Shown here piece by piece: positions 50,501 through 61,503 of a stretch of 64,000 bases of DNA. Numbering within the stretch: the first letter of the stretch is position 1; the number at the start of each line of letters is the position of its first letter. This stretch comes from Rallus limicola (taxonomy: Eukaryota > Chordata > Aves > Gruiformes > Rallidae), in contig JAKCOZ010000011.1 of the NCBI GenBank assembly GCA_022605955.1, positions 7,445,990 to 7,509,989 on the forward strand. Reading direction: 5' to 3'. The notes beneath the pieces are model-generated. The model was not told the origin of the DNA. It did no database searches and worked only from the letters and a program-made list of their open reading frames with translations. The position numbers and the translations under genes are program-made.

Positions 50501-51940
50501 CTTAATGGTATTTCTAGATCTTGTAACAATAAACCTCCTAACTACTGGGGAACAAAGTGACCTAAGAAATTGTGATGTTGCTTATAACACCATAAAATGC
50601 AAAGAATTGCTCACCTCACAACACACGGCATTCCCTATGGGGCATTGTTTGTTTAGGATTATTGTCTAAGAGAAAAGATGGGGATTGCTGCCTTGGAGTC
50701 ACTTGCTATTCAAGCTGTGCTACCTACTTTCACATCTCCCTAAAACTCTTGCTGCATTTGACATTTATTTTTAAACCACCAGCTCCAAGAATGGTGACAG
50801 TATGGAAATATCAAACAACAACTGTTTTTCATGTGTTTCCCACACACCTGGCAGAAGGTATTTTGTAGGAAACAACTATTTTGCATTCCTTGCACCCAGA
50901 AAGTTAAAAAGCCTAAAAATACATGGGAGATCTTTTTTTTCTGTAAAAACCTCCTAAGTCATGATACTATTTCATGATTTGGGGATGGTGTCCACAGTGA
51001 TTTTGGTTATCAGTGCCAGGAGCAGCTGCAGGTTTTAATTTTCAGTCTCAAGGTAGACGGAAATAAACCTTCTGAGGAGAGAAAACAAGTTGTTTGACTT
51101 ATTCATCTCAATAAAAACAAAGCCATCAGCTTCCATATTAACTGTTAGCACAAATATTCATCTGCAAACAATATGGGAAACAGAGTGGGGGAAAAAGCCA
51201 TGTGGATCTTTTTCATCTGGATCCCCAGACATGCTGTCTTAGTTACTGTGCAGAGCTGCTAGTACTTATACAATAAATAATGGTCCAAATTTATCCCAGG
51301 TGTAATTCAGTGGAGTTACTACAGGAATGAATTCCTCTGTTCAGATGCGATTGCCCCCATTTATTACAAACTCTGAATATCTCTAGCCTCCATGCCAGCA
51401 GCACTGGCAAGGTGCTCTGTGCAACTACAGCAGAGGTGGCAGTTTGGCTGACACAGAAAGAGATGTTCAGGCACAGATGGACTTAGCTGCTATCTGAGGC
51501 AAGATAAAGACTGCATTCAGAAAAGAGATTTTTTTTTTAGAACATTTATAGGAACTTCATATTTTTTTTAACGTGCAGTTGTTGGGAGGCCTCCAGAGAG
51601 CTCTGGGTATGCCAGTCTATTTTGCTTTTTCACATAAATAAACAAACAGTCTGCAGTGAAAAACCTTAGTTGAGACTGACACGGTTGTCTCGATGTATGT
51701 ATTCCTCCTCCTCTCACCCTGCATAGCTGGAAAAGCTCTCACATAGCAATTGCCACCATGAATCATCACGTCCCATCACATGCTGTCATCCCCTCCCCCA
51801 AGCCCATCCAGGAGGACACCTGATGCAGGACAAGGGATCCTTCAGTCTTCAAGAGGTGATTGTTCTCCCAGTTACTTATCTGCAGATATAATCTCCAAAG
51901 AGTAAAGAGACTCTGGCAACATGGACAGACTCAACTTTAG
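44581..51940. other. Unique non-coding DNA
   Basis: A 7.4-kb stretch with no recognised gene or classified transposon. The main structural feature is the nested inverted repeat at 48336-48481. Frames reach 130 codons (minus, 45724-46116) but lack domain or signal features. Confidence 0.55.
48336..48481. repeat. Nested inverted repeats, 146 bp
   Basis: ACTGGCCACATAAAAA at 48336-48351 is the reverse complement of TTTCTATGTGGCCAGT at 48466-48481 with one mismatch (12 bp perfect at the outer end). Inside it, CTGGATAA (48387-48394) pairs perfectly with TTATCCAG (48411-48418). The size and layout recall a miniature inverted-repeat transposon or a hairpin-forming RNA, but no target duplication is seen. 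It does not match a family I know. Confidence 0.8.
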
Positions 51941-52147
51941 AAGAATCACAGAATGTCAGGGGCTGGAAGGAACCTCAAAAGAACACCTTCTGGAACTGAA
52001 GGGCTCAGAACTGGACACATTCCAGGTGTGGCCTCACCAGGGCACAGTAGAGGGGGAGAAGGACCTCTCTTGACCTACTAATCACCCCCCTTCTAATACC
52101 CCTCAAGATGCCATTGGCTTTCTTGATCATGACAGCACATTTCTGGC
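51941..52147 (-). mobile_element. CR1 LINE with large internal deletion
   Basis: The plus strand starts with the reversed CR1 3' end (AGAATCACAGAATGTCAGGG, GGCTGGAAGGAACCTCAAAA) up to about 51987. It then jumps to a segment that normally lies several hundred bases further in (CTCAGAACTGGACACATTCC, AGGTGTGGCCTCACCAGGGC) and continues to GATCATGACAGCACATTTCT near 52143. The usual middle of the CR1 3' region is missing. Either one copy suffered a deletion or two insertions abut. Confidence 0.88.
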
Positions 52148-53150
52148 AATAGAAGCATAGGAGAAGTTTGGAAATTGAGGAATTTGGATTCTGAGGTTTA
52201 TCTCTTGATATTGAATTAATTGGTATTGAACTCGAATGTACTGTTCAGTGACTGTCAGTTAATTACATGTCATTATCAATTCATTGCTTTGGACATGATT
52301 TGTGTTTAAAGCACATGAATCTAATCCTTGTAAAAAACAGTAGTATTACTTTTTCATGACACCAGTGAAATACCTCATCATAATTAATGGTGACTGGGAC
52401 TCTTATTTCAACTGACTGTTAGATCTCATAAGGAACATAAAATGCAGTGTAATAGCACTGCATTTTATAGCACCATTCTTACCCCTTCACTACTAACAAA
52501 ACTGTACTGCAACAATTCAGTTTTAAAACTCATAGCTTGTGTATCCATTTACTAATTTGCCTCAAAACCAATTTACAGTCAACTACCAGGAAGATCTGGA
52601 GAAAATACAGACCTAATAAGGCAAGCCGTTGTATTACACCCATTATGCTTTCTTCCTCTTCAACAGTAACATCTTTGATCAAATTAAATCCAATACTAAA
52701 CCTAACTATTGCAAGCAGAAACTTGCCTAATTCCTGTTCACACCCCTTGGGCACAGCAATTTTGCAAATGGATAGGAGGAAAACAAATCCCTTGCACCTT
52801 GTTTGTTTTCCCTGATAATTGATGAGTAACCTTGGGGTACAGATATGTATCACCCTGGTGGAGGCTGAGTACAAACATTTACTGTGTTCTTTTGCAGGTA
52901 ATGGGTTTCCTTTCCAAAAAGAGGAAAGAGGCCCAAAAGCTGTTTCCTCTGACAAACGTGCTAACATGAGGCACGGGGTGACAACCGTTTTATTTTAGTG
53001 CAGAAAAGAGTAACAATCTTAGATCTGATGTTCTACCTAACCACTTCTGTTTGGTCACAGCAGAAAGAAGACCTGCTTGTGTCTTGGTGATATATTTAAT
53101 TGCAATATGCTGGGGATGGGGAGGTCAGGTCATGTTTTTCCGCTTATGCA
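52148..53150. other. Unique spacer
   Basis: About 1 kb between CR1 copies. A 145-codon minus frame (52967-52530) is the second longest in the window. It ends with a hydrophobic segment (about residues 110-130), but I do not recognise it, a plus frame overlaps it, and no promoter or splice context supports it. Confidence 0.5.
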
Positions 53151-53657
53151 GAATCAAAAAACATTAGGAGTTGGAAGGGACCTTGAAAGATCATCTTGTC
53201 CAACCCTTCCTGCCAGAGCAGGATCACCCAGACTAAATCACACAGGAACACATCCAGGCAAGGTTAGAATATCTCCAGAGAAGGAGACTCCACAGCCTCT
53301 CTGGGCAGCCTGTGCCAGGGCTCTGTCACCCTCACAGTGAAAAACTTTTTTCTTATATTCACACGGAACTTCCTCTGCTCCAGCTGCACCTGTTGCCTCT
53401 TGTTCTATCTCTGGCCATCCCTGAGAAGAGCCTGGCTCCATCCTCCTGACTCTCACCCTTTACATATTTATAAACATTAATGAGGTCACCCCTCAGTCTC
53501 CTCCCAGCTAAAGAAGCCCAGCTCCCTCAGTCTGTCCTCATAAGGAAGGTGTTCCTCTCCCTTCATCATCTTGGTGACCCTGTGCTGGACTCTTTCAAGG
53601 AGTTCTATGTCCTTCTTGAACTGAGGGGCCCAGGACTGCGCACAATATTCCAGGTGA
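53151..53657 (-). mobile_element. CR1 LINE, 3' fragment
   Basis: A 507-bp CR1 copy on the minus strand, close to the copy at 21366-21888 in sequence and extent. The plus strand starts near AGGAGTTGGAAGGGACCTTG, then CAAGGTTAGAATATCTCCAG, CTCTGGGCAGCCTGTGCC and GTGACCCTGTGCTGGACTC, ending at CACAATATTCCAGGTG. The final tail repeat is decayed (AATCAAAAAACATT). It keeps the last bit of the ORF2 region but is 5'-truncated. Frames on both strands here are CR1-derived or chance. Confidence 0.95.
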
Positions 53658-53799
53658 AAATTGTTTCATGTTGTCTTTCACAGCAGCCAGTTTTGCTCAA
53701 AGCTCTGCCTCGCCTGAAATCCAAAAAGGGAAGAACTTTTCCCCATTTTCTGTGATTTTCAAGGCAGTGGCTTCCTGAGCCAGACATTTTCTGTAGTGA
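53658..53799. other. Spacer between head-to-head CR1 copies
   Basis: About 140 bp of sequence separating a minus-strand CR1 from a plus-strand CR1 tail. Nothing recognisable is seen in it. Confidence 0.6.
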
Positions 53800-53920
53800 C
53801 CTATGGATTTAGATGTGGTGCTTAGGGATGTGGTTTAGTGGTGGATTTGGCAGTGTTGGGTTAAAGGTTGGACTTGATAATTTAAAGTTCTCTTCCAACC
53901 TAAATGATTCTGTGGTTCCA
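53800..53920 (+). mobile_element. CR1 LINE, short 3' tail
   Basis: CR1 terminus in plus orientation: GATGTGGTTTAGTGGTGGAT, GGTTGGACTTGATAATTTAA, TCTTCCAACCTAAATGATTC, ending TGTGGTTCC. It is about 120 bp, 5'-truncated, of the subfamily whose tail reads CCAACCTAAATGATTCTGTG. A T-rich run follows at about 53928-53942. Confidence 0.88.
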
Positions 53921-54972
53921 TTATTTTCTTTTTTTTTTTTTCCCCAGAAGTATGTAGCTGCTTTTGTCATACAGTGGTACATGCTTTGTATTCTATAGCC
54001 TGATACCTCACCAAGCAATAATGTTTACCATATAGGGTATAATTATCCTACAGCCCAGTTCAAACACATGTAAGGACCTGCTCAAGATAAAATTATCTCT
54101 AGATACAGAGTTCCTCAAGCATTTAATTTTGCACAGCTAGCCTACTTTCTTAAGTGATAGAGCAACACTTTTTAGACTTAGAGGATGAGGTAAGTCCCCA
54201 CTCCAGCTCCAAGTGACTATAGTCATGCACATCTACATCGTTTTGGGCACTTGCCACCTGAATTTTAGAAAAGAACTGCAAAGGTCACCTTCCCACAATC
54301 ACATGCTTTAGCAGATGTTGCATCAGCAGTTACTAATTCTACAAAAAAATAGGACACTTCAGGAACAAAGCATATTCAAGAACACTATGAAGACACCAAG
54401 ACACCTGACAGGAATGTGGTTATCATTCATCCTCCCTCCGCTAGAGCAGAGGATAGCAGAGGTATCCTCCTGTGGATGCATGAGAAGATGAGCCTACCAT
54501 GAGGAATGCCCGCCATGCAAAGATACACCACACAGAGAAAAGTCACAACCATCTTTCTTCCTTTGGCAAGTGGAGACACACCATTGACTACACAAGGACA
54601 TAAAGGACATAGAGGAATAAGAGACTGCCGTGGCCCAAACAGCAAAGCTTTGTATCCTGAGTAACCTGCCTAATGCTGATGCATTTAGTTTTATGTGTGA
54701 TAAGTAGGCCCAGACACATTAGTGTGTAAATTGACTTCTTGTTACCCTACCACATGAGGGAGAGAGGGAAGAATGGAGTTCTTGAGTAAGTTCTTGAGTT
54801 GGTTCTTGAGTAAGGTGAGATGAATTTCATCAATGAGTCTGTGTTCAGTTAATTTAATATTCTTCCTTTGGCATTAATCGCTAAAATTCAGGGAAAGGCC
54901 AAATTAAGTTGGGTAACCTGTGATCACTAATGATTTTGGACAACTTTTCAATTATTTTTATATATATATATT
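53921..54972. other. Unique spacer
   Basis: About 1 kb without a recognised gene or transposon. It includes a 12-bp triplicate (54779-54814) and a short TATATATA run (54959-54969) directly abutting the next CR1. Confidence 0.55.
54779..54814. repeat. Three tandem 12-bp units
   Basis: TTCTTGAGTAAG (54779-54790), TTCTTGAGTTGG (54791-54802) and TTCTTGAGTAAG (54803-54814). It is a small minisatellite-like triplication with the outer copies identical. Confidence 0.92.
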
Positions 54973-55580
54973 ACCTAAATCCCATCTAGTTCTAACCCAC
55001 CAGTCATGGGCAGGGACAGCCTGTACTAGCACAGGGTGCTGAAAGTCCCATCCAACCTGGCCTTGAACACTGCCAGGGAGGGGGCAGCCACAGCTTCTCT
55101 GGGCAGCCTGTGCCAGGGCCTCACCACTCTCATAGTGTCTATTCTAAATACACACTCCTTCAGTTTAAACTCATTCCCTGTTGCCCTATCACTCCATGCC
55201 CTTGTAACCAGTCCCTTTCCAGCTTTCCTGTAGCCCCTTTAAGTACTGGAAGGTGCTGTAAGGTCTCCCTGGAGCCATCTGTTCTCTAGGCTGAAAAGGC
55301 CCTCAAATCTCCATCATAGAGGTGCTCTAGTGCTCTGATCATCTTCATGGCTTCCTATGGACTCAATCTAACATGTCCATGTCTGTCTTGTACTGGGAGC
55401 CTCAGAGCTGAATACAGTACTGCAGGTGGTGTCTCACCAGAGCATAGTGCAGAAGCTCCTCCCTGACCTGCTGGCACTTCACCCTGATGTCATTCCTTCC
55501 CTCCAGAGTGTCAACTGCACCACACACCTTGGTGCCATCGGCAAACTTGTTGAGGGTGAGCTCAATCTCACAATATTTCA
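54973..55580 (-). mobile_element. CR1 LINE fragment, longer copy
   Basis: A CR1 copy of about 600 bp on the minus strand. The plus strand reads CAGTCATGGGCAGGGACAGC, CCATCCAACCTGGCCTTGAA, CTCTGGGCAGCCTGTGCC and CTTGTACTGGGAGCCTCAGA. It goes on into the ORF2 region (CCTTGGTGCCATCGGCAAAC, TTGTTGAGGGTGAGCTCAAT). The extreme 3' tail is missing, replaced by a TA repeat. Its divergence is moderate. Confidence 0.92.
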
Positions 55581-55714
55581 ATCTCTACATATATCCTCTC
55601 TCTGTCAAACCTTCTGTTGATCCCTTTATCTAATCTGACTAGGTCCCAAAATATAGCAATCATAGTCTCCCTATATCAACCACCCCACTAATATGATACA
55701 GTCCATGAATTTCC
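55581..55714. other. Spacer between two CR1 fragments
   Basis: About 130 bp that I could not align with CR1. Nothing else is recognised in it. Confidence 0.5.
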
Positions 55715-55985
55715 TCAGTGTGCTGCCTCATCACCCAGCTTTATTAATAAATATATTAAGCAGTATTTACCCAAGTAATTTACCTTCAGGGCTGCCACTA
55801 AAACCAAATGCCATTTCAGCTTTGTACCACCAAGCCTCACTCTCAAAGCCCAGTGGCCCAGACAATTTTTCACATGCAGTCTCTATCTCTTACACTTGAC
55901 CATTTTTGCCATGTGAGATTCTACTGAAGACCTTTATAATTTGAAGGCAAACATCAACAGCTAAATTTATAGCAGCCTTCCAATA
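55715..55985 (-). mobile_element. CR1 LINE, old ORF2 fragment
   Basis: A more diverged CR1 piece on the minus strand. The plus strand reads TCCTCAGTGTGCTGCCTCAT and TAATAAATATATTAAGCAGT near 55745, and CATGTGAGATTCTACTGAAG with GACCTTTATAATTTGAAGGC near 55910-55950. These parallel the CR1 ORF2 phrases around 'trees' of the reverse-transcriptase carboxy half (CTGAGGGTGCACTC, GATATTAAACAGTA, GTGGGACCCTACTGAAGGCC). It starts at the same homologous region where the neighbouring copy ends, yet is clearly older, so it is probably a separate insertion. Confidence 0.6.
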
Positions 55986-56007
55986 CCAGAAAGGTACCTG
56001 TACTAGA

Positions 56008-56245
56008 AAAGGGGAGGTTTAGGTTGGATATTAGGAAAAAGTTCTTCAATATGAGCATGGTAATCACTGAAACTGGTTGCCCAGACAACCTGTAGAGGCC
56101 CCATCCCAGGAGATATTCAAGGTCAGGCTTGACGGGGCTCTGAGTGACCTGATCTAGTGAAGGTGTCCCTGCTCAATGCAGGGGGGTTGGACTAGATGAC
56201 CTCAAAAGGTCCCTTCTAACCCAACACATTCTATGATTCTATGAT
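56008..56245 (+). mobile_element. CR1 LINE, 3' fragment with intact tail
   Basis: CR1 tail in plus orientation: GTTTAGGTTGGATATTAGGA, GTTGCCCAGACAACCTGTAG, GGGGTTGGACTAGATGACCT and CATTCTATGATTCTATGATC at the end. The terminal ATTCTATG repeats are intact, so it is one of the younger or better-kept tails. It is about 240 bp and 5'-truncated. It lies head-to-head with the old minus fragment just upstream. Confidence 0.95.
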
Positions 56246-58639
56246 CATCTACTGCTCTTGTCTTCTCATCACAGAAGATAATCAGTTATTAGCAGTATGC
56301 TCTATTGGCATTTCAAATGTTTTATTGGGGGTTTTTTTGTGGAGGGAAAACAGCATGACTAGAAGTCATAAAAAAATCTCAGCACCTAAATATCCACTTT
56401 AAAAAACACTGCAATATCAATGAAAGCACAAGCAGCATTTTCTCCTGCCTGACAGTAACACTAAAGTATATCATTTCCCAGCGCTTCAAACTCTGTGGTC
56501 CCAGCTTGCAATGCTGGGTAGGTGGCCCAACAAAATAGGATGCAGTGCTTACCTAGTTGAGTGAACCATGGAGGATTGTAATGTTTGCTTTGTGCTTTAT
56601 CTTCAGTATTGCTACTACTGAAGAAAGAGATCTCTACTGTGGTGCTGAGCACCCTTTAGTGAATATGAGTCCCTCTGGCATGAGAGAAGATAAAGATATT
56701 TGCAGTTTTGCTCCTGCATTCCTGTCATGAGGTAGGATGCCCCCTGGGGTTTGATCTTCTTTCTTTGTTTGCCGCTGCTTCTGTGCCAGTAAATTTTACA
56801 GCACTGGGGCATAGAGGCAGGAATCCATGTTAATAAGATAATAAAGACCCTCGCTGGTGTTGGCCTGGACCAACCAGCAGCCTCCCAAATGGTTGGTCCC
56901 CCACAATGGTTTGGGAGTCAGTCCAGATCAGGGACCTTTCCTACCAAGCTCTGGATTTTGGAGGGCAGTGAATGACACAGCCTGGTGATACCAGCTGGCC
57001 TCAAGGCTTGACATCAGCTTCTGGCACTGGCTAGTATGCTAGAAGAGATGTAAGAGTAAATACTTTCCCAATCAAAGCAGAAACAAATTCAGCTTGTCCC
57101 CCATGTTGTAACTCAAATGTTTTACCTCTTCCCTCTCCAAGGACGTATAGGACTCCTCCCCGTCTTGCTGAGGAGTTGCAATATTTTTCCCAACATCTGG
57201 GTTTCTTAGTACCTGCCCTTAACATTTCCTCTCTGTGTCAGACAGAGGCTGTTGCTGTCTTTGAAGAAATTCAGCACTAATAACATTGTCTGGCAGGGAG
57301 TGACAAGCTCAGAGGATCAAAGACAAGAACATAAATCTAACAACTTCCAGCTCAGGAACTACCTCCTCCTACCCCAGAGATAAAGATGCAAGATTGAAGA
57401 GAGAGGGGGAAGGTTTCTTTGGAACAGAAAACAGGGTATGAGGAATCAAGGAATGAGGGTAAAGCACTTATTAATGAACTTAGGAAAGCAGGATGTTTCT
57501 CTATACCTTAATTTGCACAGATCATTTGTAAGTCACTCTGAACCCTCCTACAGTGTTTGGTTTTGCTGTGATTTATCACTTTGGGATGGAGTGATCCCAT
57601 TGCTGTGACACTTGACAGGCTAAACAAGGTCACCATATCCCTTTCACTCAGGGACACTCCAGCCAGATTCTGGTGGTTTACCAGGTCCCAGTTTCTCTTA
57701 GGGATAAATATATGTCTCTTAGGTTTGATAAATACAGTGTGGGAGCACTCTAGGTCCCTGAAATAAAGGACTTTTAAAACTTACAAATACCTCCAAGAGC
57801 TTTAGGACACCAAGGTACATTTCTTTCATTGCTTTTATCAAGACAGGCTGCCCTTTCCACCACTTCCCTTGCTGGAAGCTGGGCAGCCCTTGTACAGGAA
57901 AGCACTTGCATCATCAGACCCACCACCCATACCAACACTCCTCTGTTGCTGTCTCATTCTTTCTTCAGTCTCCTCCGCCTGTTCTTTGCTCTCCAGGCAT
58001 GCAAGGACACTCAGAGGGAAGTATTACATCCATCTCAGTGTTAATTAATTTATTGGGGTCTATTAGGCCAGTGCTTCAAGAGCTGGGAAAATTTGAAAAC
58101 ATACATACTATTAACAAGGGAGGTAAAAACTTTACTGGAGCCCTCCACAGTTTTCCTTTTCCTCATCCCAGATGGTTCTGCATAGGCTTTTTTTTTTTTT
58201 TAGTTATTAATTATGTTGGAAATCCTTGCTCAAACAGACAAGGTGATCCCAAATGAGCTTTTTACCTAGACTAGTCTGAATTAATCCATGACAGTCATCT
58301 TTCTAGTTTCAGAGACTTTGTCCCAGAGGAGCTCAGCTATTTCAGCTGATAGATGATGGTCCCTGTTAATAACTATATCATCATTGATATTGACTCCTTC
58401 AAAAATTGGGCCCATGCCATTTTTTTTAGGCAGGAAGAGAGCTGGAAGGCAGTTTGGGTTGTAGAAGGAAATTTTACCTAAAGAGAAAGTAAATTTTGTC
58501 CTTTCTGATCTGTTGAAGTAATTTAAGCTTCCATCTAATGACTGATTCCTCATCAGAAGGGGAAGAGGCAAGCTGGACAATATGACAATGCTAAATTCAT
58601 GATGGTCATCAGTGCTGGCTTGCAGATCCACACAAAGAC
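56246..58639. other. Unique non-coding DNA
   Basis: About 2.4 kb with no gene or transposon recognised. It includes a 14-T run at 58188-58201. Frames of up to 116 codons have no features. Confidence 0.55.
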
Positions 58640-58714
58640 TAGGTCAGGACAGGTACAGTTGGACTCGATGATCTTAAGGGTCTTTTTCAACCTAGTCATT
58701 CTGTGATTCTGTGA
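58640..58714 (+). mobile_element. CR1 LINE, very short 3' tail
   Basis: GGACAGGTACAGTTGGACTC, GATGATCTTAAGGGTCTTTT, then CAACCTAGTCATTCTGTGATTC with the terminal repeats. Only about 75 bp are present, an extreme 5' truncation. It resembles the short tail at 41918-42004. Confidence 0.88.
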
Positions 58715-61279
58715 CTGGAAATGGCCAATTAAAAAATAGGATTTTCAATCACCCTAGAACTGCAAGTGACTGACATTCTAAGTGCAAAAGCAATTACCAT
58801 TTTCTCCTTGCCACCAAAGCTGCCTTCCTGCCTCCCATCTCCCATAATTAGAGCAGACACACATAAAGTTTATACTGACATTGAATACCACTTAAGAGGA
58901 TGGAAACCTCTAGGAAGAAGAACAAGTATGAATGTGTAGATATCCTAGACCTTTACAATGCCTTGGATTGCAGCCTCCCAAAACTGTCATAAAAACATAG
59001 ATCATTTACTTTACAGGTAAATCACCACCAGATAACTATGAGATCCTATTTCACTAATGTCTCTGAACGTGAAAGTTGTATTGAATAAGTTAAGGGCTGT
59101 TAAATGGGATGAATTAAATGAGAAATCTCAATAGTAGCTGCTACAGATGCTCATTTGTTGCACTTCCTTAAGAAGGAAGATGAGGGGTTGTTTAGGTGTA
59201 CACACAAATAACATGCATACCTTAATCAATGTCAGGTTTTTTCCCATGTTAAGTTTTAAATCTTCTCATTGTACATGTTCTGTATAGATATAGAAAAGTC
59301 TTTCCTTTCGCTAATAAACTTAGATCAAGAAATGCAGATATAAAAAAACCAAACTCAAACCCAACCATAACCAAACAAAAAATTAAGCCAAGCAAACAAA
59401 ATACCCCACCTAGTTGTGTGACTATAAATTAGCTTTTAAGTACAGATGAATCAGACTGACTGAAGATAAAATTTACATCTACATGCTAAGCCTCTACCTT
59501 ATATTTTCTGTCACTTTTGCCCTGAATTTCAAACTCTAGGACAGTTTCCTTTGCATTCATAGATCATTAAAATCCAGTCATGAGTGGGCTTATGGGTTCC
59601 TCCTGCTTTTCCTCAGTCACTGCATCCATGTATCTGAATTGGAAATTGAAGATATTTACCATGCTTATTTCTGTATCTGTTTAATTACGCAGGACTGGGC
59701 AGCTGGTCACTCTGCAAAAAGAGCAAGACCAACACATTTTCTTTTACTCTTTTTTGGGCCAGCACCAAGTCATTGATGTTTATGTTGTTGGTCCTGGGTT
59801 TGGTTTATTTTTCATTTAAAATATTATAATAAATCTCTTTTGATTAGCATTGAAAAAATTTAGGTCAATTTTACAGTTTATGTGTTTTTTTAAGGATTAT
59901 TTCTTACAAAAAATGGAATTTAGAATTCTAACAAAAAAAATGATCAAATTATAGGGGCTCCATGGCCTCCCAGAAATAACAATTTGAGTGCCAGAATGCC
60001 ATATTCCATGCTGCTGTCTAGCCAAGATGAGAGTCTCACTATAGTCATTTTCAGACATCACTATAATTATACAACAGCAGTGACAGAAAAGGTCCGTACT
60101 ATAAAATCCTGATCTCAGTAGTGATAATAGAAAGGTCCTTACTATAAATTCTTGCATGACATGAGCTAAGCAGTTTATCTTATGTTGGTGAAAGAACTGA
60201 AAAGTATCCACATCTCAGGTCAGAAGCTAGGAAACTGCCTGAATACGAGTTACCGGAGTCAAGGAGCAGAAGGCCGAAGGACTGGCTCCAAAGAGGTTAG
60301 AGTACAGAAGAGACTATAAATATCCTTGATATTCCCAGATAGAGCTCTTCTGAAATGAGGGGTGCTCTCCAGAGGTCTTAAATGACTACAAGTGATCTCC
60401 TCATTAAGGAGTTATTCCAGTGGCTGACTGGAATAAATGAATTGCACCATTTTCTTCTGAGGTTTCTTGTGTATTAAGCTTCTAGTTTTAAACCTCCCTG
60501 TGCCCCTACCTTTTTCAGTGGTAAACTTTCAGCAGCATTCCCTGCATCTTACAACTTGTTTTCTAGGTGTGTCTTTCAATTCTGTTAAGAATTTACCTAC
60601 AACTGACTGGCTGGGTCACCTTCCATCCAAAGTGCCATTTGACCTGAGTCTTTCTATTTCCATGCCTGCACAATTCAGTGACATTTTGTTCCATCTGTCC
60701 ATCTGGTTAACACACCTGCCTTCTCTTCCTCCAGGTACAGAAGCTGATGACTATGACAAATAAAAGACTAGGCTGAAAAACAATGCGGTCCTTTTACTTC
60801 ATCACACATGCTATTTTTAAAGGTAAACGTCAATGAACTTCCAACTCACTTTGTATTTTATCAGTAATGGTCCCCTGAAGATTTTCAGGGAATGAAAGTC
60901 AAAAGGAAGATACAGAAAAGTAAGTCTATTGTTTGAGAAGCCTTAAACATCACAGCCCCACATGACCTGCAAAACAATTGAATCAGTTCTTTCATTTTTA
61001 AATCACATTGCCCAATATATTACAGTCTGTACCAAAATATCTTTTTATGGAAAAAAAAAATTGCTGATTGTTAAAGAGGGACAAATTTTTTTTCACAGTA
61101 AAAAAAGCATTCCATTTTGACTGGAAAAGCAAGATACAACAAATCTGTGCTATATGTTGTTAGGTTTGTCATTTAAAATAAAAGAGGAAAGGCACAGCTT
61201 CCAAACTGCACTGAAAGAACCTTCACTATATATAAGTTATTTAAAAATGGAAGTGACTTTGAGTCTGCAAAAGAGAAGC
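58715..61279. other. Unique non-coding DNA
   Basis: About 2.6 kb without a recognised gene or transposon. It contains an A/C-rich low-complexity patch at about 59341-59403 and a dispersed direct repeat at 60085-60154. Frames are 104 codons or shorter. Confidence 0.55.
60085..60154. repeat. Spaced imperfect direct repeat
   Basis: AGAAAAGGTCCGTACTATAA (from 60085, continuing AATCCTG) recurs as AGAAAGGTCCTTACTATAAA (from 60129, continuing TTCTTG). The two 26-27-bp copies have a few differences and a 44-bp period, with a unique 17-bp spacer. No function is evident. Confidence 0.85.
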
Positions 61280-61503
61280 AAGGGAAGGGAGGGAAGGAAA
61301 AGGGGGAGAGGAAGGGGGATGGGGATGGGGAGGGGAAAGGGGAAGGGGAAGGGGAAGGGGAAGGGGAAGGGGAAGGGGAAGGGAAAGGGAAAGGGAAAGG
61401 GAAAGGGAAAGGGAAAGGGAAAGGGAAAGGGAAAGGGAAGGGAAGGGAAGGGAAGGGAAGGGAAGGGAAGGGAAGGGAAGGGAAGGGAAGGGAAGGGGGA
61501 AAA
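61280..61503 (+). repeat. Homopurine array: GGGGAA, GGGAAA and GGGAA blocks
   Basis: The plus strand is all purine from 61327 to 61503 (177 nt); two T bases (61320, 61326) separate it from a further purine run starting at 61280. It is built of three pure blocks in order: seven GGGGAA units (61339-61380), nine GGGAAA units (61381-61434) and twelve GGGAA units (61435-61494). Such mirror-type polypurine DNA can form triplex, and the G-runs can form quadruplexes (established knowledge). The 117-codon Gly/Lys-rich frame across it is an artefact of the repeat. Confidence 0.97.

Noticed and set aside
52530..52967. 145-codon minus frame with a hydrophobic segment near its end
   Set aside because: A plus frame overlaps it, no family is recognised, and one hydrophobic run is common in AT-rich chance frames. 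It could be revisited with a protein search.
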